From Antilocapra americana (taxonomy: Eukaryota > Chordata > Mammalia > Artiodactyla > Antilocapridae), in the NCBI GenBank assembly GCA_007570785.1, contig ML664199.1, forward strand, positions 21,806,748-21,870,747: a DNA stretch of 64,000 bases, given 5' to 3'. The position numbers and the translations under genes are program-made. The notes beneath the pieces were generated by a model, which saw nothing but the letters and a program-made list of their open reading frames with translations, was not told the origin of the DNA and searched no databases. Positions 10,424 to 23,056 of the stretch are shown here, piece by piece (the stretch's first letter is position 1; each line of letters starts with the position of its first letter).

Positions 10424-10692
10424 CTGCTGCTAAGTCGCTTCAGCTGTGTCTGACTTTGAGCGACCCCATAGAAGGCAGCCCACCAGGCTCTCCCGTCCCT
10501 GGGATTCTCCAGGTAAGAACACTGGAGTGGGTTTCCGTTTCCTTTTCCAGTACATGAAAGTGAAAAGTGAAAGTGAAGTTGCTCAGTTGTGTCCGACTCT
10601 TAGCGACCCCATGGACTGCAGCCCACCAGGTTCCTCCATCCATGGGAGTTTCCAGGCAAGAGTACTGATGTGGGTTGCCATTGCCTTCTCCA
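10424..10692 (-). mobile_element. Bov-A2 SINE
   Basis: A dimer of the BovB-derived Bov-A unit, sense on the minus strand: GGAGAAGGCAATGGCAACC from 10692, the ACTTTCACTTTTCACTTTCA linker between monomers, and a short AGC-repeat tail at 10424-10432. The TSD is 13 bp with one mismatch: TTAATTACTTGTG (10411-10423) and TTAACTACTTGTG (10693-10705). Confidence 0.96.
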
Positions 10693-10705
10693 TTAACTAC
10701 TTGTG

Positions 10706-12543
10706 GGTTAGGAAAATGCACATTTAAAAAGGCAGAAACATAATATAAAAAATACAAAAATGTTAAGCAACAAAGAGTAAACGGGTAGAAATGTTTTCAA
10801 CAAATATTAACAAGAAGTTACTATCCCCCATGTTTTAAAATAGCTCTTGCAAATTAATAAAATAAGCATTATAACCCCAATAAAAATGTGGACCAATAGA
10901 AACAATTTTCACACACACAAGAAATTCACCTATCCAAAAGTATATGAAAAATTGCTCTGCAGTGACATGCTACTTTTAATTTTCCAAGGAATAAATGATT
11001 TTTAGAATTATTAATACTCAGTGATGGTATGGATGTGGAATGTGGGGGGCATAAGTAGCATGCTGTTTAACAACTGGTTCTCTGGATTTAGTTCTCACAG
11101 GAATATTGATATTAGTTGATATTTAAATTTTATGTTAAGACAAAAGTAAACAAAAGGAAAAAAAAACAAAAGTCAGCATGTCACTCATTCTTTAGTAAGA
11201 ACTTCCTCGCCACATAGGATAATTGACTTCTTGAATAGTGTGAGAATTATTTCTTCAGTGTTACCACTATTCATAATATAAGCATTATAAACATGGTATA
11301 TTTTAAAGAAAACCTGTATCATTAATGGTTTCTCCATTACTTTATTGCCTCTTGAAAGGAAACAGGACAATGATTCCAGCACTCGTTTATAGTATTTTTT
11401 CATTGCCGAGTTGAAATAATCTCACCAAACTGATATCAAGGTTTCAAAATAGGGTTACTAAGAGATACAGTAACACATCATATATAGTATTTCCACCAAA
11501 CAGATATGAAAATTAGAGATGAGTTCATATGATGTTATGGGAAAAAATATGTTGTACATAAATTATAAAAAGTTTATGTATTTTGATTTTTGTAAAATCT
11601 TGTATGAATGCATGTGTTTATGTGCATTTTAGGTAAAGATAAATGTTTATATTTCATCTGGGCAGTACATTTATAGATAATCTGTATTGTATTATTTCCA
11701 ATATAATATTTTTCAGATTTTTCTCCTCTTAACAGTTTCTTTTGGACAATATTCTGCTTCATGTCTTCTAGGATTTAAAAGGGATAAAATAAAGATACAA
11801 AAAAAAAAGAAAAATATGATATTGTTCAAAAGATCAGGTCCTATGGAATTTGTACATTGTAGCATAATGTCATACACCCTAAAAAGACTATAAATTCAAT
11901 TTAAATAGCATTCCATGTCCAGTGTAGGCTCTTAAATTTTTTCAAAACCATGTTTTTAGGTCTCGAAAACAGATTTACCAAATTAGAAATGTCTTTGAAC
12001 TACCCAATTGAGGTTCCTGCATTAAACTGTACACTGTCCAACATATCATTATTCCCCAAAATGATTCTGAATTTGTATTCCTATAAACATTTCCTATATC
12101 ATTGTTTGTAGAGAATGTGGCAAGTGCTGTTTTCATTCACTAGTTCAGACAGAAATGTCCAGGATTATTCCGCATAATTCACAGAACTTAAAGTATATGT
12201 TTAACTCATAATACTCCAAATCTATTTCTTATGATAGTAACTCAAGCATATTATGACCAGTTTGCCATAGCACTGTTGTTTAAAAATTGGGGCATATTGT
12301 TTGTTCACTATAATTTACCAATGTAAGAATTGATTTAGAATAATATTTTTGTCATGCACCAAATAAACAATTTTGTGGTTGTTTGCCATGCAATTGTATT
12401 TGCAAGCTGTAGTAGTAGAGGTATCAATACTTTTATATAAAGTATAACTCGAACTGTGTTTTTAAGTTTAAAACTGTCAACCTAAAAAAGTACACATAAA
12501 TCAGTATGTGTTTGCGTATGTCTATGTATCATGTATGTGCCCT
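10706..12543. other. AT-rich DNA, possible old L1 trace
   Basis: No gene recognised. Part of 10740-11060 loosely resembles the 3' part of an old plus-strand L1 or HAL1 (spaced A-rich blocks, AAATAAGCATTATAACCCC), too diverged to call. The frames at 11185-11403, 11574-11762 and 11687-11893 are short, Lys/Ile-rich and overlap on opposite strands. Confidence 0.4.
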
Positions 12544-12554
12544 TTCACAAGACT

Positions 12555-12800
12555 GCTGCTGCTGCTAAGTCGCTTCAGTCGAGTCCGACTCTGTGCGACG
12601 CCGTAGATGGCAGCCCACCAGGCTCCCCTGTCCCTGGGATTCTCCAGGCAAGAACACTGGAGTGGGTTGCCATTTCCTTCTCCAATGCATGAAAGTGAAA
12701 AGTGCAAGTGAAGTCACTCAGTCGTGTCTGACTCTGCGACACCATGACTGCAGCCCACCAGGCTCCTCCGTCCATAGGAGTTTCCAGGCAAGAGGACTGG
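12555..12800 (-). mobile_element. Bov-A2 SINE, 5'-truncated
   Basis: Sense on the minus strand, with the dimer linker near 12690-12715 and a GCAGCAGCAGC tail at its left end. It lacks the first about 24 bases of the first monomer. A perfect 11-bp TSD, TTCACAAGACT, lies at 12544-12554 and 12801-12811. Confidence 0.95.
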
Positions 12801-12811
12801 TTCACAAGACT

Positions 12812-14524
12812 AATTTTTAACAAATGGCAGAACTCAGATTTGTTTATTTTTAAAAGTGAAAGAGGTTTGATTTAAGCTGTTTTTCAGAATAGGTAAATAC
12901 TCCACTTTTCCATACGCAGATAAATTTACAGACCTCCTCTGACCGTACTACTACTATATGGTCAAAATTGATGAAAATACATGATCTGCAATTCATTGCC
13001 ACTGACAACTAGTTAGTTCCTCTGATATTTAATAATAAATAGGAAGTTATTAATAAGTATATTGCTGTACAACCTGTTCCTTGAAGAGGTCTTATTATGG
13101 TCAGATTTGTCCATTTTAGAATCACAAGTCAAAACCCATTATAGTTTTAAAAATAGCTCTTTCAGTAGAGTTGCTCTACCCTCAAAATTCAAATTTAGTT
13201 GGCTAATGCTATCTTATATAACTATACACTAACCAGAGTATTCATGATCATTGTGTATCCCTCTTTAGTTATCTCTGTTTGATCAGTATATGTGTTATTT
13301 TCATGTTCTCTTCCACAGATTAGTATAGCAGAATGATTTATTCAAGAAGTACCTATTCTGTTATTGGATATTTATATGTTACCTCTAGATGTGTTTTCTT
13401 TATTAACTCTGAAAAGCAAATGATGTAGGAGAATTGTGACAGATAAGACTTCTACAAAATGACAAATATGAGGGTATATCTCAAACAGATAAAATTAGGT
13501 AAAATCATTCGCCACTAAAGTTTAACCCTTTGATGTTGGACAAAGGCTCTACCTGCCTAAAAACTAAGTTAATTCTGTCAAAAGTGAATAGAATTTTTTC
13601 AAAAGTCAAGGTTGCTTATTTGGAACTAAATAAATAAAATAGAATGAAATAAGCCAATCCAAATACTGTCGCTAGAGCTAATGGTTTCCTTGAAGTTTTA
13701 ACATTCTCACTGAAAACGAGATGTACCTAGCAGCTCTGTGGTTTGAATCCCCTGATTAATTCCATACCAGTTATTATTTCATAGCAGGGAAATCATGTGG
13801 TGACCCCTAAATGTATGACCAAAAGTTAAATAGGCTTTCAAGTTAACAGATGACACAAGCCAAAATAAACTGAAAAGGCAGAAAGTTCAACTGAATACCG
13901 ATCATTTAATTGAGTAACATCTATGGGTGAGAAATTTGTTTGTTATGGTATTCATTTTTAAAGTTCTGGTAACAGACATCTAATTTACTGAATGTGAAGC
14001 TGTCACATTTTATCTTACGTTGCCTTTTGAAGCAGCAGGCAGAATTGTTCCATTATTGTTTAACTCAGGTCTGAGATAAAGAAAAAGGTGGGGTGTGAAG
14101 AGTCTAGGAAATGACCCAACTTCCAGTTTTCATATTGTACCAGAATAAAATGGAGTAAAATGAAGAAAGATTTGGAAAGAGAATGGGGCATTTGGCCAAA
14201 CAACTAGTTTGTGTTTTAAGGAAAGGCAGGTAAGGAAAAGGATCAAAAGAAAGTGCTTTTTTTTTTTAAATGTAAAAAAACTTCATAGGTAAAAGAACAA
14301 CAAAAGGAGCATCAGATTGGAGAATTAAAAAATAAAAGGATAAATTCAACTTGATAAATGACAAATTTGAAGTGTCCATGGAACATTGATGTAACAATGT
14401 GTAGAAGGTATCTGACAATTTGAGAGAGAAGCTTGGGTAAATATTCAAGTAAAAGATGTAAATGAGGGATGAATCCAGATAGAGATGAATTGAAATCTGC
14501 AACTTTATTAAGAGTGATAAGGTA
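12812..14524. other. anonymous AT-rich DNA
   Basis: About 1.7 kb without a recognisable gene or repeat. The minus-strand frame at 14266-14607 is Leu/Ser/Phe-rich and crosses into an old L1 end, so I treat it as chance. Confidence 0.4.
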
Positions 14525-15035
14525 AAGCTTATAAAAGAAGAGACATTATCCCAACCGTCCCACTTCCAAGAAATTACAGGCTCACCCCTACATGTCCAAA
14601 TTGACATATGCTATCAATTAGGGTGATATTTTTTTAACAAAGCAAGTGTTCATTAGGAGGAGAGTGGCTAGGTAAACTAAGATATATCAGTAAAATGAAA
14701 TATTACATAACTATTGAAAAGTTGTAGTAACATGCAAAGATTAATAATATATATTAAACACATGGTTCAGAACAGTTTATAAAGCTTGCCATCCTTTGTG
14801 TAAAAACATATGGAAAATTAGAATATATATATTTAAATAAATATTTATTTGAATATTAAACACTAAAAGATTCAAAATTGATCAAAGTGGTCATGTGTTG
14901 TGGCAAGGAAAATAAGGACCAAGTGAAAGGGAATCTTGTCAGTATATACCTTGTGCTATTGTTTTTATTTTTGAATCATGAGAGTGTATTAACTATTCAA
15001 AACAAATAAAATAAATTGCCTTAAACTCAATAAAA
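14525..15035 (+). repeat. old L1 3' end (L1ME- or L1MC-like)
   Basis: Ordered blocks typical of an ancient L1 3' end: GGAGAGTGGCTAGGTAAACT, AAATATTACATAACTATTGAAA, a hydrophobic-to-A-rich run with TTTGTGTAAAAACATATGG, then TATTGTTTTTATTTTTGAAT and an A-rich end near 15010. Diverged, no TSD seen. Confidence 0.6.
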
Positions 15036-15759
15036 CAGAGAGGACAGGCAGAGGGCAAGGATATTTTTCTTTGATCCCCAAAAAATAATTAAAAATAAAG
15101 CATGGAGACAAGATGCATATCACACAAAGCTGAGAGAAAAGAAAATGAAGTGTCAACAACGTAGGTGGAGACTGTCAAGGAGAAGACAATATCTTCAAAT
15201 GCTTCCAAAGGATGTAGATGAGGAGACCTAAATAGACCAATGACAAGCATTTTTCTTCCTATAGATAACACTGCTGATGGCCCTGTACAGGGAAGCCTGT
15301 ACAGTACATCGAAGTCTCTATGTTGTTTTTATCAGGTAAATCTATAAGACAAAGAAAGGCTTCTTTAGAATTGTCACAGGCTTCTGATTTTCCCCCTTTT
15401 ATTTTAATTAAAAATACCCATTTTAAAGCTATAAAACTAAAGAATAAAACTGATGATTAGAAAATTATCCTCCTAAATAACAACATCTAGCATTCACTTT
15501 TAAATTTTTTTAAAATAAAAAACAGCTGTGTGTTTGGTTAAAGAAAAATTTTTAAATAGATTTTTCTTCTAAAAAGGGTGCAGTTTTTTTAGGAATAAAA
15601 AAAATAAATATTTGGGTAGAGTCTTGAGGTCTGAAAGTTGAAACAGTAATTTTATGATGAATTTCCTGGAAAAGTGAGTATTATGGTTTAATGGTGATCA
15701 AGACAGCAGAGAGGAATTATTGAAAAACTGGAAAAACTTTGGATTTTTAAATGGGTAGG
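15036..15759. other. anonymous AT-rich DNA
   Basis: No gene or repeat recognised. Several A and T runs between 15470 and 15610. Confidence 0.4.
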
Positions 15760-16485
15760 GACTGAAAAACCTCTTGATGAAAGTAAAAGAGGTGGTTGAA
15801 AAAGCTGGTTAAAAATCAACATTAAAAAAACAAAGATCATGGCATCCAGCCCCATCACTTCATGGCAAATAGATGGGGGATACAGTTGAAACAGTGAGAG
15901 ACTTTATTTTCCTGTGCTCCAAAATCACTGCAGATGGTGACTCCAGCCATGAAATTAAAAGACGCTTGCTCTTTGGAAGAAAAACTATGACCAACCTACT
16001 CAGCATATTAAAAGGCAGAGACATTGCTTTGCTAGCAAAGGTCCATCTTATCAAGGTTATGGTTTTTCCAGTAGTCATGTTTGGATGTGAGAGTTGGACC
16101 ATAAAGAAAGCTGAGCACTTAAAAATCGATGCTTTAGTACTGTGATATTGGAGAATACTCTTGAGAGTCCCTTGGACTACAAGGAGATCATACAAGTCCA
16201 TCCTAAAGGAAGTCAGTCCTGAATATTCATTGGAAGGACTGAAGCTGAAACTGAAATTCCAATACTTTGGCCACCTGATGCAACCATTTGAAAAGACCCT
16301 GATGCTGGGAAAGATTGAAGGCAGGAGGAGAATGGGACAACAGAGGATGAGATGGTTGGATGGCATCACTGACTCGATGGATATGAGTTTGAGCAAGCTC
16401 TGGGAGTTAGTGTTGGACACGGAGGGCTGGCGTGCTGCAGTCTATAGGGTCATAAAGAGTTGCACACGACTGAGCTACTGAGCTA
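15760..16485 (+). mobile_element. BovB LINE 3' end with ORF relic
   Basis: Plus-strand BovB starting at ACTGAAAAACCTCTTGATGA, just after the YADD motif, and ending ACACGACTGAGCTACTGAGC. Two frames carry the C-terminal part of the ORF: 15873-16145 (DFIFLCSKITADGDSSHEIK, VFPVVMFGCESWTIKKAEH) and 16161-16481 ([29 protein letters not shown]). A stop and frame change near 16143 separate them. The RT catalytic core and the endonuclease are absent. Confidence 0.93.
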
Positions 16486-17070
16486 AAACTAAGAAAAGTG
16501 GGCAGTGAGTCAAATTTTTCTTTTTTTCTGAAAAATTCTTGGAAAATGCAAGTCCCCCCAAATTAAGATTATGATCCCTCAATTGAATGATCTGTTTTTT
16601 TCTTTTTTTGTAATGATTTTTAAAAAACTTTATTTACAACTTTTTCAAGTTTTCTTGTGGGCAGGCATTCCTTTTGAAATCTCAAATCTCCTTCAATGCA
16701 GGCTTTCTCTACAACATGTTTTGTAAGTGGTGAAGGCATTCACTAGCCAGAATAAAAGTAGTATGTAAAAGATTTTTTAATGAAATTTTCTGGACAATCT
16801 TCCTTTTATACCAAATAGCAAGGACTATTCCAAACTTCACCTCCAAAGGCATGGATTTAAGAAACCAGGAAAGTAGTTACATAATACTTACATTTATATT
16901 ATTGAATTGCTTTTAATTTTAGTTTTAAACTTAAGCTAGCATACTTATTTGGGTCCCTTGAACACTATATTTTCTGCATTTTAAAAAATGGCTTTTTAGA
17001 CCTTTTACCCACTTAGATCTTTGGGGTCAAAACTGTTTAGTAGAATTGGGTGAGGTTACAGAAGCTCCAT
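16486..17070. other. anonymous AT-rich DNA
   Basis: No gene or repeat recognised. Confidence 0.4.
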
Positions 17071-17280
17071 GGGCTTCCCTGGTAGCTCAATGGGAAAGAA
17101 TCTGACAGTGCAGGAGACACAGGTTCAGTGCCTGGGTCAGGAAGATCCCCTGGAGAAGGAAATAGCAACCCACTCCAGTATTCTTGCCTAGAAAATTCCA
17201 TGGACAGAGGGGTCTGGCAGGCTATATACAGTCCATGGGGTTGCAAAAGAGGTGAACATGACTTAATGACTAAAAAACCA
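17071..17280 (+). mobile_element. Bov-tA SINE
   Basis: Starts GGGCTTCCCTGGTAGCTCAA and ends GACTTAATGACTAAAAAACC. It is more diverged than the copy at 7609 (CCTAGAAAATTCCATGG for CCTGGAGAATCCCATGG). A weak TSD may be CAGAAGCTCC before and TAGAAGTCCC after. Confidence 0.92.
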
Positions 17281-17919
17281 CCACAACATAGAAGTCCCAG
17301 GTATATCCTGTAATAATTCTGGTTTTCTATTTCTGCCCTTCTTGTACTGTCTTCTCTGTAGAATGATCATATATTCAACAAGTAGGTAGGTAGATGTGCA
17401 GCGAAGAGGGGAGAGAGTTGGTATATATTTACAGAGAGAGAGAGATCTGAAATAGTCAGGAAAATGGATAATCTAAGGAAATGTAGTAGCATGAGAGGCC
17501 CAGTTGAATGTAGTGACAAATAGAAACCCCTACTCGATTCCCCTGCCAATCTCTGCATGTCATCTCTCAGCTGCACAGTGTCCTTGCATTTGTCCCAAAT
17601 GCCCTATAACTTATACCAGGGCCTTCCAATGAAGGCCTCTAGCGCTCTTTCTATAACCTAAACTCAGATTTTAGGGTTATTTTGTTATAAGTTCTCCTAA
17701 AGAACAAATTAATGGATTAATTGAATAGTTCTCAGGTATGAGTAGCTTTTACTGGCTGAACTCTTAACCTTTTTCAAAGCAGCTGAGCATTGTTCACACT
17801 AGAGAAAAAATTCAACATTTGGAAGATTCAGGTATCATATGAGAGCCTCAGAGGGAGATACAATGTTCTGGAATAGGCATTAGTTCTCACCTGTGGGAAG
17901 TCATGCTTAAGTCCAGACC
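17281..17919. other. anonymous DNA
   Basis: No gene or repeat recognised. A short GTAGGTAGGTAG and a GAGAGAGAGAG run lie at 17383-17445. Confidence 0.4.
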
Positions 17920-18535
17920 TTAGGTCAGTTCAGTTCAGTCACTCAGTCATGCCCGACTCTTTGCAACCCCATGGAATGCAGCATTCCAGGCCTTTTCTGT
18001 CCATTGCCAACTCCTGGAGTTTCCTCAAACTCATGTCCATTGAGTTGGTAATGCCATCTAACCATCTCATCCTGTCTTCCCCTTCTCCTCCTGCCCTCAA
18101 TCTTTCTTAGCATAAGGGTCTTTTCAAATGAGTCAGTTCTTTGCATCAGGTGGCCAAAGTATTGGAGTTTCAGCTTCAGCATCAGTCCTTCCAATGAATA
18201 TTCAGGACTGATTTCCTTTAGGATGGACTGGTTGGATCTCCTTGCTGTCCAATCATCTCATCCTTGGTTGTCCTCTTCTCCTCCTGCCTTCAATCTTTCC
18301 TAGCATCAGGGTCTTTTCAAATGAGTCCGTTCTTCACATCAGGTGGCCAAAGTATTGGAATTTCAGCTTCAGCATCAGTCCTTCCAAAGAATAGTCAGGA
18401 CTGATTTCCTTTAAAATTGACTGGTTGGATCTCCTTGAAGTCCAAGGGACTCTCGAGAGTCTTATCCAACACCACAGTTCAGAAGCATCAGTTCTTCGGT
18501 GCTCAGCTTTCTTTATAGTCCAACTCTCACATCTT
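17920..18535 (-). mobile_element. BovB LINE 3' end with internal tandem duplication
   Basis: A minus-strand BovB 3' end starting at the tip (GTTCAGTTCAGTCACTCAG near 17925). Positions 18060-18250 are repeated as 18251-18443: both copies start AA(C/T)CATCTCATCCT and end GGATCTCCTTG..GTCC. By eye they agree at about nine of ten positions. The frame carrying WTIKKAEHRRTDASELWCW continues into flanking DNA to the right, so it is not a gene. Confidence 0.9.
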
Positions 18536-18640
18536 TGGGATGATATTAAAGCAGCATCTGGTAGGTCTTCAGCTTCCAGGAAATATACACATTTTTTTCT
18601 TTTTCTTCCCTCTAAATACATTTCAACCCCGGACAATACA

Positions 18641-18720
18641 TTGGGCTGGCCAATAAGTTCATTCTGGTTTTTCTGCAACATCTTAAAGTAAAGCCTGAAT
18701 GAACTTTTTGGCCAATCCAA
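18641..18720. mobile_element. 80-bp mariner MITE
   Basis: An 80-bp near-palindrome: TTGGGCTGGCCAATAAGTTC at one end, and GAACTTTTTGGCCAATCCAA at the other, which reads TTGGATTGGCCAAAAAGTTC in reverse complement. The middle reads GGTTTTTCTGCAACATCTTA. This is the architecture of an internally deleted mariner, as in human MADE1. TA follows on the right; the left TA is lost or displaced. Confidence 0.88.
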
Positions 18721-19924
18721 TATATAAAACAAACATTAAGAGAGTCTTTAATAATATCAATAACCAAAAAAAAAAAAAAAGGACTCTTACAGAAGAAAAA
18801 AGCCATAATAAATTATGGGCTTACCCCATGCATGTCAGCAATAGCTATGCTGGGAACTCAGACTTTCACCCCTTTTGGATAGTTACAACCCCCCACCAAA
18901 GTTGAGACCACATGGCCTAGAATTCCGTAAGTCCTTGAAAATAAGGAGCCACCCAATCCATCCTCATTTCCCGAATGGAGAGGTGTCAGAGCAGACATAG
19001 TGGAAAGTCATGACTTTAATCCAGCTGCAAAGAGTTTCCTTTCCCCACTACCTGCTCTATGTCAGTGAAGTAATATGGGAGGCAGTAATTGGGCATTCCA
19101 ACCCCTCCCATCCAGGAAGTTATCAGTGAAGGCCTAGTAGAGAGCCAAAACTCCTGCCAAACCCAGAAGAAATAAGGAATACTGCCTGCCTTGGGTGTAG
19201 TACAAAGAAAGGCAAGCAGTGAACCTGAATTTCTATCCACGCCTAATGGTGATGAGGTGACACTCTCATTCCCTTGCTCAAGAACTGCCAGAGGAAGTCA
19301 GCTAAAAGAGATTTAAATAATATGTAGACTTTCAAAATATAATAACTAAAATGTCAAAGATTCAATTGAAAGTCACTCATCATATCAAGAATCTAGAAGG
19401 TATCAAATTAGATTAAAAAAGACAATATACTCCAACCCAGGGATGATAGAGATTCAAGAACCTAGAAGGTATCAAATGAGATTTAAAAAAAAGACAGAAT
19501 AGATTCCAAAACAGATGATAGACTTTAGAATTACTTGACAAAGCTGTCATCATAAAAATGATTCTGTAAGCAATTACAAACAAAAAAACCAATGAAAATA
19601 TACCTACAGCAGATTATCAGAAAGCCTTGGCCAACAATAAAAGATGTAAAGGAGAATCTGATGGAAATTTTAAAACTAAAAAGTATAACTGAAATAAAAA
19701 CTTAGTGATGAACTCAACAATAGGATGGAAGAAACAGAGTAAAGAATCACTGAACAATACCAGTGACAGTCTGAACAGAGAGAAAGAAAACTGAAATTGT
19801 AAAATAAATAGAGCCTCAGGGGCCTACAGAACTAACTCGTGTCATCAGATTTCCAGAAGGAGAGGAAAAAGAGTTCCCATATATCCCGCCTCCACACATG
19901 CATAACTCTCCCCCACCATATTGA
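18721..19924 (+). other. anonymous DNA with possible old L1 5' sequence
   Basis: A 15-A run lies at 18765-18780. From about 19330 to 19830 the sequence resembles the 5' region of old mammalian L1 on the plus strand (GACAAAGCTGTCATC, GCAATTACAAAC, GATGAACTCAACAATAGGATGG). It includes an imperfect duplication of about 75 bases: CTAGAAGGTATCAAATTAGA near 19391 and CTAGAAGGTATCAAATGAGA near 19462. Confidence 0.45.
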
Positions 19925-20960
19925 CATCCTTGAGAATATTCCTTGTGTGCTTGAGAAGAATGTGTATTTTGTTGCTGTTGGATGAAATGTTCTCAATGAG
20001 TTTCTTAGTTCCACTTGGTCTAAAGTATGTTTCAAATCTAACATTTCCTTGTTAATTTTCTGTCCAGATGATCTACCCATTAGTGAAAGTGGAGTATTGA
20101 ACTCTCTCCTACTACTATTGTATTGTTGTCTATTTCTTCCTTCAGATCTGTAAATGTTCAAAATATTGAGATGGTTCAAAGTAAGGTATATGTCTATTTA
20201 CAATTATATCTTCTTAATTAATTGACCCAGTTATATTATAATGTTCATTTTTGTCTCTTGTTATCATTTTTGGCTTCAAGTCCATTTCATCTGATGCAAG
20301 TGTAGCTATCTCTGATCTCTTTTCCTTCTACTTCCACAGAGTATCTTTTGCTATCTTTCCATTTTGAGCCTATGTGTGTCCTGAAAGCTAAAGTGAGTTA
20401 GTTTCTTGTAGGCTGCGTATAGTTGAGACTTTTTTTTCCCTTTAATCTATCCAGCCATTATATATCTTTTGACTTGAAAATGTAATCCATTAACATGAAA
20501 TAATTATTGACATGTAAGGACTTATCAATACCGTTTTGTTGTTTTCCTGATATTTTGTACTTTCATTTTTGTTTTCTTCCTTTCTTGCTGTCTTCCTTTA
20601 TAAATTGGTGCTTTTTCATAGTGACATCCTTTTATTCCATTCTGCTTTTCCTTTCATATATCTATTTTAGATTTTTGCTTTGTGATTCCCATGAGACTTA
20701 CATAAAATATCTTAGGCATGTAACATTTACTTTACACTGATGATAACTTCTATCACATATAAAAACTCTATCCTTTTATTCCCCTCTTTTATAATTTTAA
20801 TGTCACTAGTTATATCTTTTAATATTGTGTATCCATTAACACACTGTTGAGGCTATAGCTCTTTTTAATACATTTTTTAATTTTTCCACTAGGATAAGAA
20901 ATTAACACATCACCATATTATAATATTAATTGTATTCTGCGATTATTCTTGTTTTTTTTT
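19925..20960 (-). mobile_element. old L1 (L1M), endonuclease part and upstream
   Basis: Antisense L1. 19925-20540 follows the order of the L1 endonuclease coding region read backwards (TTGAGAAGAATGTGTATTTT, GTCCAGATGATCTACCCATT, TTCATCTGATGCAAGTGTAG, TTGTAGGCTGCGTATAGTTG). 20541-20960 continues into the region usually found upstream in L1M copies (GATTCCCATGAGACTTACAT). Diverged, with no usable ORF; the frame at 19832-20179 (-) holds only a fragment with TFHPTATKYTFFSSTQGIFSR. Confidence 0.75.
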
Positions 20961-22415
20961 TTGTTCCACAGTGTTGCTAAAACTTCCTAAGTAAACTCTA
21001 GAGGTCTCCTAGCACTGATTTTGCTCATGGATAGCTGTTCAATCATTGCTCTTTGTGGTGAGATGGGGGGATTGAGTTCTCCTACTTCAGCAAATTCCCA
21101 CAGTCTGGAAGTTTCTATAGTCATATCTTCAAGCTCAGATTCTGTCTTCAGATAAGTCTGGCCTGCTAATAAGCCCATCAAAGGCAGTCTCCATTTCTGT
21201 GATGGCATTTTTCTTATCTCTAGCATTTCTTTTTGTCTTTGACTTTTCTCTTAGAATTTTCATTTGCTTATATTGTCTGTCTGTTCTTGAATGTTGTCTA
21301 TTTTTTAATTACAGCCTTTAGTATATCAACTATAATTTTTTAAAAATTTCTGGTCTGATAATTCCAACATTTCTGCCATATCTGACCTTGGTTCCAAGGC
21401 TCATTCAGTCTCTTCCAATTTTGTTTTTTGCCTTTTAGTATGCCTTGTAATTTTTAATTGAAAAGTGGACATGATATACTGGGTAAAATAAACCGCAGTG
21501 AATAGGCCTTTAATAATGTAATGGTGTGGTGGTTGGGGAAGTGTGCCTTTACTCTATGATTAGGTATCAGTCTTTTTTTAAGACTGTGCTCCTGGACTGT
21601 CAGTTTCACTAGTGCCTTTCAGTTTGTTTTTGTTTTTTTTTAATTCCCTCTTTATATGGCACAATATGGCCAGGAGGAAGCTGAAGGTATTTACCTTCCC
21701 CAACGTGGAAAACTAGAGAAAGCTGAATCTGAGTATTTCCTTTCCCTCTGTTTAAGTAAGCTCAGATGAAACCCCAATAGTATCTGGTGAAATAGTTTCT
21801 CCTGAAAGTGGCTTTGTTAAGAAGAACCAAATGCTTTGGTGTATTGCAAAATGGTTCCTTTTCCTCTGCCCTTCGGGAAGCTTGAGATGGTTTTTCTCTG
21901 AGATTTACTAGGACTATTAGAGGTCTTGGAGGCAAAATCATAAATGTGTGTCACTCCCCCATGACTGGGTCTCCCTGAAGTTTTTAACTCTCAGATTTGT
22001 CCACAATCAGCTTCCAGCAAATTGTCAGTTATACTTTTGGTTGTCCTGCAATGGCACTGGCTCCCAGAGGGGGTTCTGCATGAGTTTCTATTCCACTAAA
22101 TTATAATTTTCTGTATTTTCTTTCTGTCTCTCCAGTTGGGGGGGGGGATGAAATTTGCCCTGTAAACTCACTTTTCTGATAAATTTCTAAGTGATTGATT
22201 TTCAGTTTGTTCAGATTCATTAGAACAAAGTCATGACTTTTAAATTCCTTACAGAATATGTGGAACCTGGAGTGCTGTTTTTTTCTTTTTTTTTTTTTTA
22301 CAAAGGTGCAAAAGCCTTCAACAGAAGCAAGATAGACTTTTCAGCAAAGGGTGCTGAGGCAACTGAACAATCATTGTCAAAAAGTGAACCATAGATTAAG
22401 TCTCACATCTAATAC
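20961..22415. other. probable L1 5' continuation and low-complexity DNA
   Basis: This may continue the old antisense L1 (TTAATTGAAAAGTGGACATG near 21450), but my recognition is weak. Ten G residues lie at about 22139-22148 and a T-rich run at 22280-22300. No coding frame is credible. Confidence 0.35.
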
Positions 22416-22421
22416 GTGTGT

Positions 22422-22453
<32 letters not shown>

Positions 22454-22455
22454 AT
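22416..22455. repeat. TG dinucleotide microsatellite
   Basis: About 20 GT units with one interruption (GTATGTG). Confidence 0.95.
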
Positions 22456-22730
22456 AACACTGAAAATGGTTCACAGAATTTATTTAAAATTATAAAATTT
22501 TAGAAAAAAAACATAGTATAAAATTTTTAGAGTCTAGGAACAGGTAAAGAGTTTTTTGACCTAATAGAAAAATCACAACCACACAAGCAAAAAATCAACA
22601 AATTAGACTATAAAATGAAAACTTTTCCTCTGTGAAAGGTATTTTAAAAGGATGAAAAGGCAAGTTACAGACAAGGAGAAAATTTTTGCAAACCACCTAT
22701 TTGACAAAAGACTAATATCTAGAATATTTA

Positions 22731-23056
22731 ATGAGTCTGGCTAATGGTTTGTCAATTTTATTTATCTTCTCGAAGAACCAGCTTTTGGCTTGGTTGATTT
22801 TTGCTATGGTCACTTTTGTTTCCTTTGCATTTATTTCTGCCCTGATCTTTAAGATTTCTTTCCTTCTACTAGACCTGGGCTTCTGCATCTCTTCCCTTTC
22901 TAGTTGCTTTAGGTGTAAAGTAAGGTCATTTATTTGATTTTTTTCTTGTTTCCTGAGGTGAGCTTGTATTGCTATGAACTTTCCCCTTAGCATTGCTTTC
23001 ACAGTGTCCCATAGGTTTTGGGCTGTTGTGTTTTCATTTTCATTCGTTTCCATATT
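22731..23056 (-). mobile_element. internal fragment of young L1 ORF2
   Basis: About 325 bases of the L1_BT ORF2 linker between endonuclease and RT. The minus frame runs from [18 protein letters not shown] through [19 protein letters not shown] to [14 protein letters not shown], nearly identical to the same region of the full-length copy at 46-52 kb. It has neither an L1 5' end nor a 3'UTR or poly(A). An 11-bp direct repeat flanks it with one mismatch: ATATTTAATGA (22724-22734) and ATATTTAGTGA (23052-23062). Removing one repeat restores the order of the older L1 around it. Confidence 0.92.

Noticed and set aside
18334..18732. 132-codon minus-strand frame with a novel N-terminus (ILDWPKSSFRLYF)
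   Set aside because: It fuses a mariner MITE, flanking DNA and a BovB end by chance; there is no start context or shared history.
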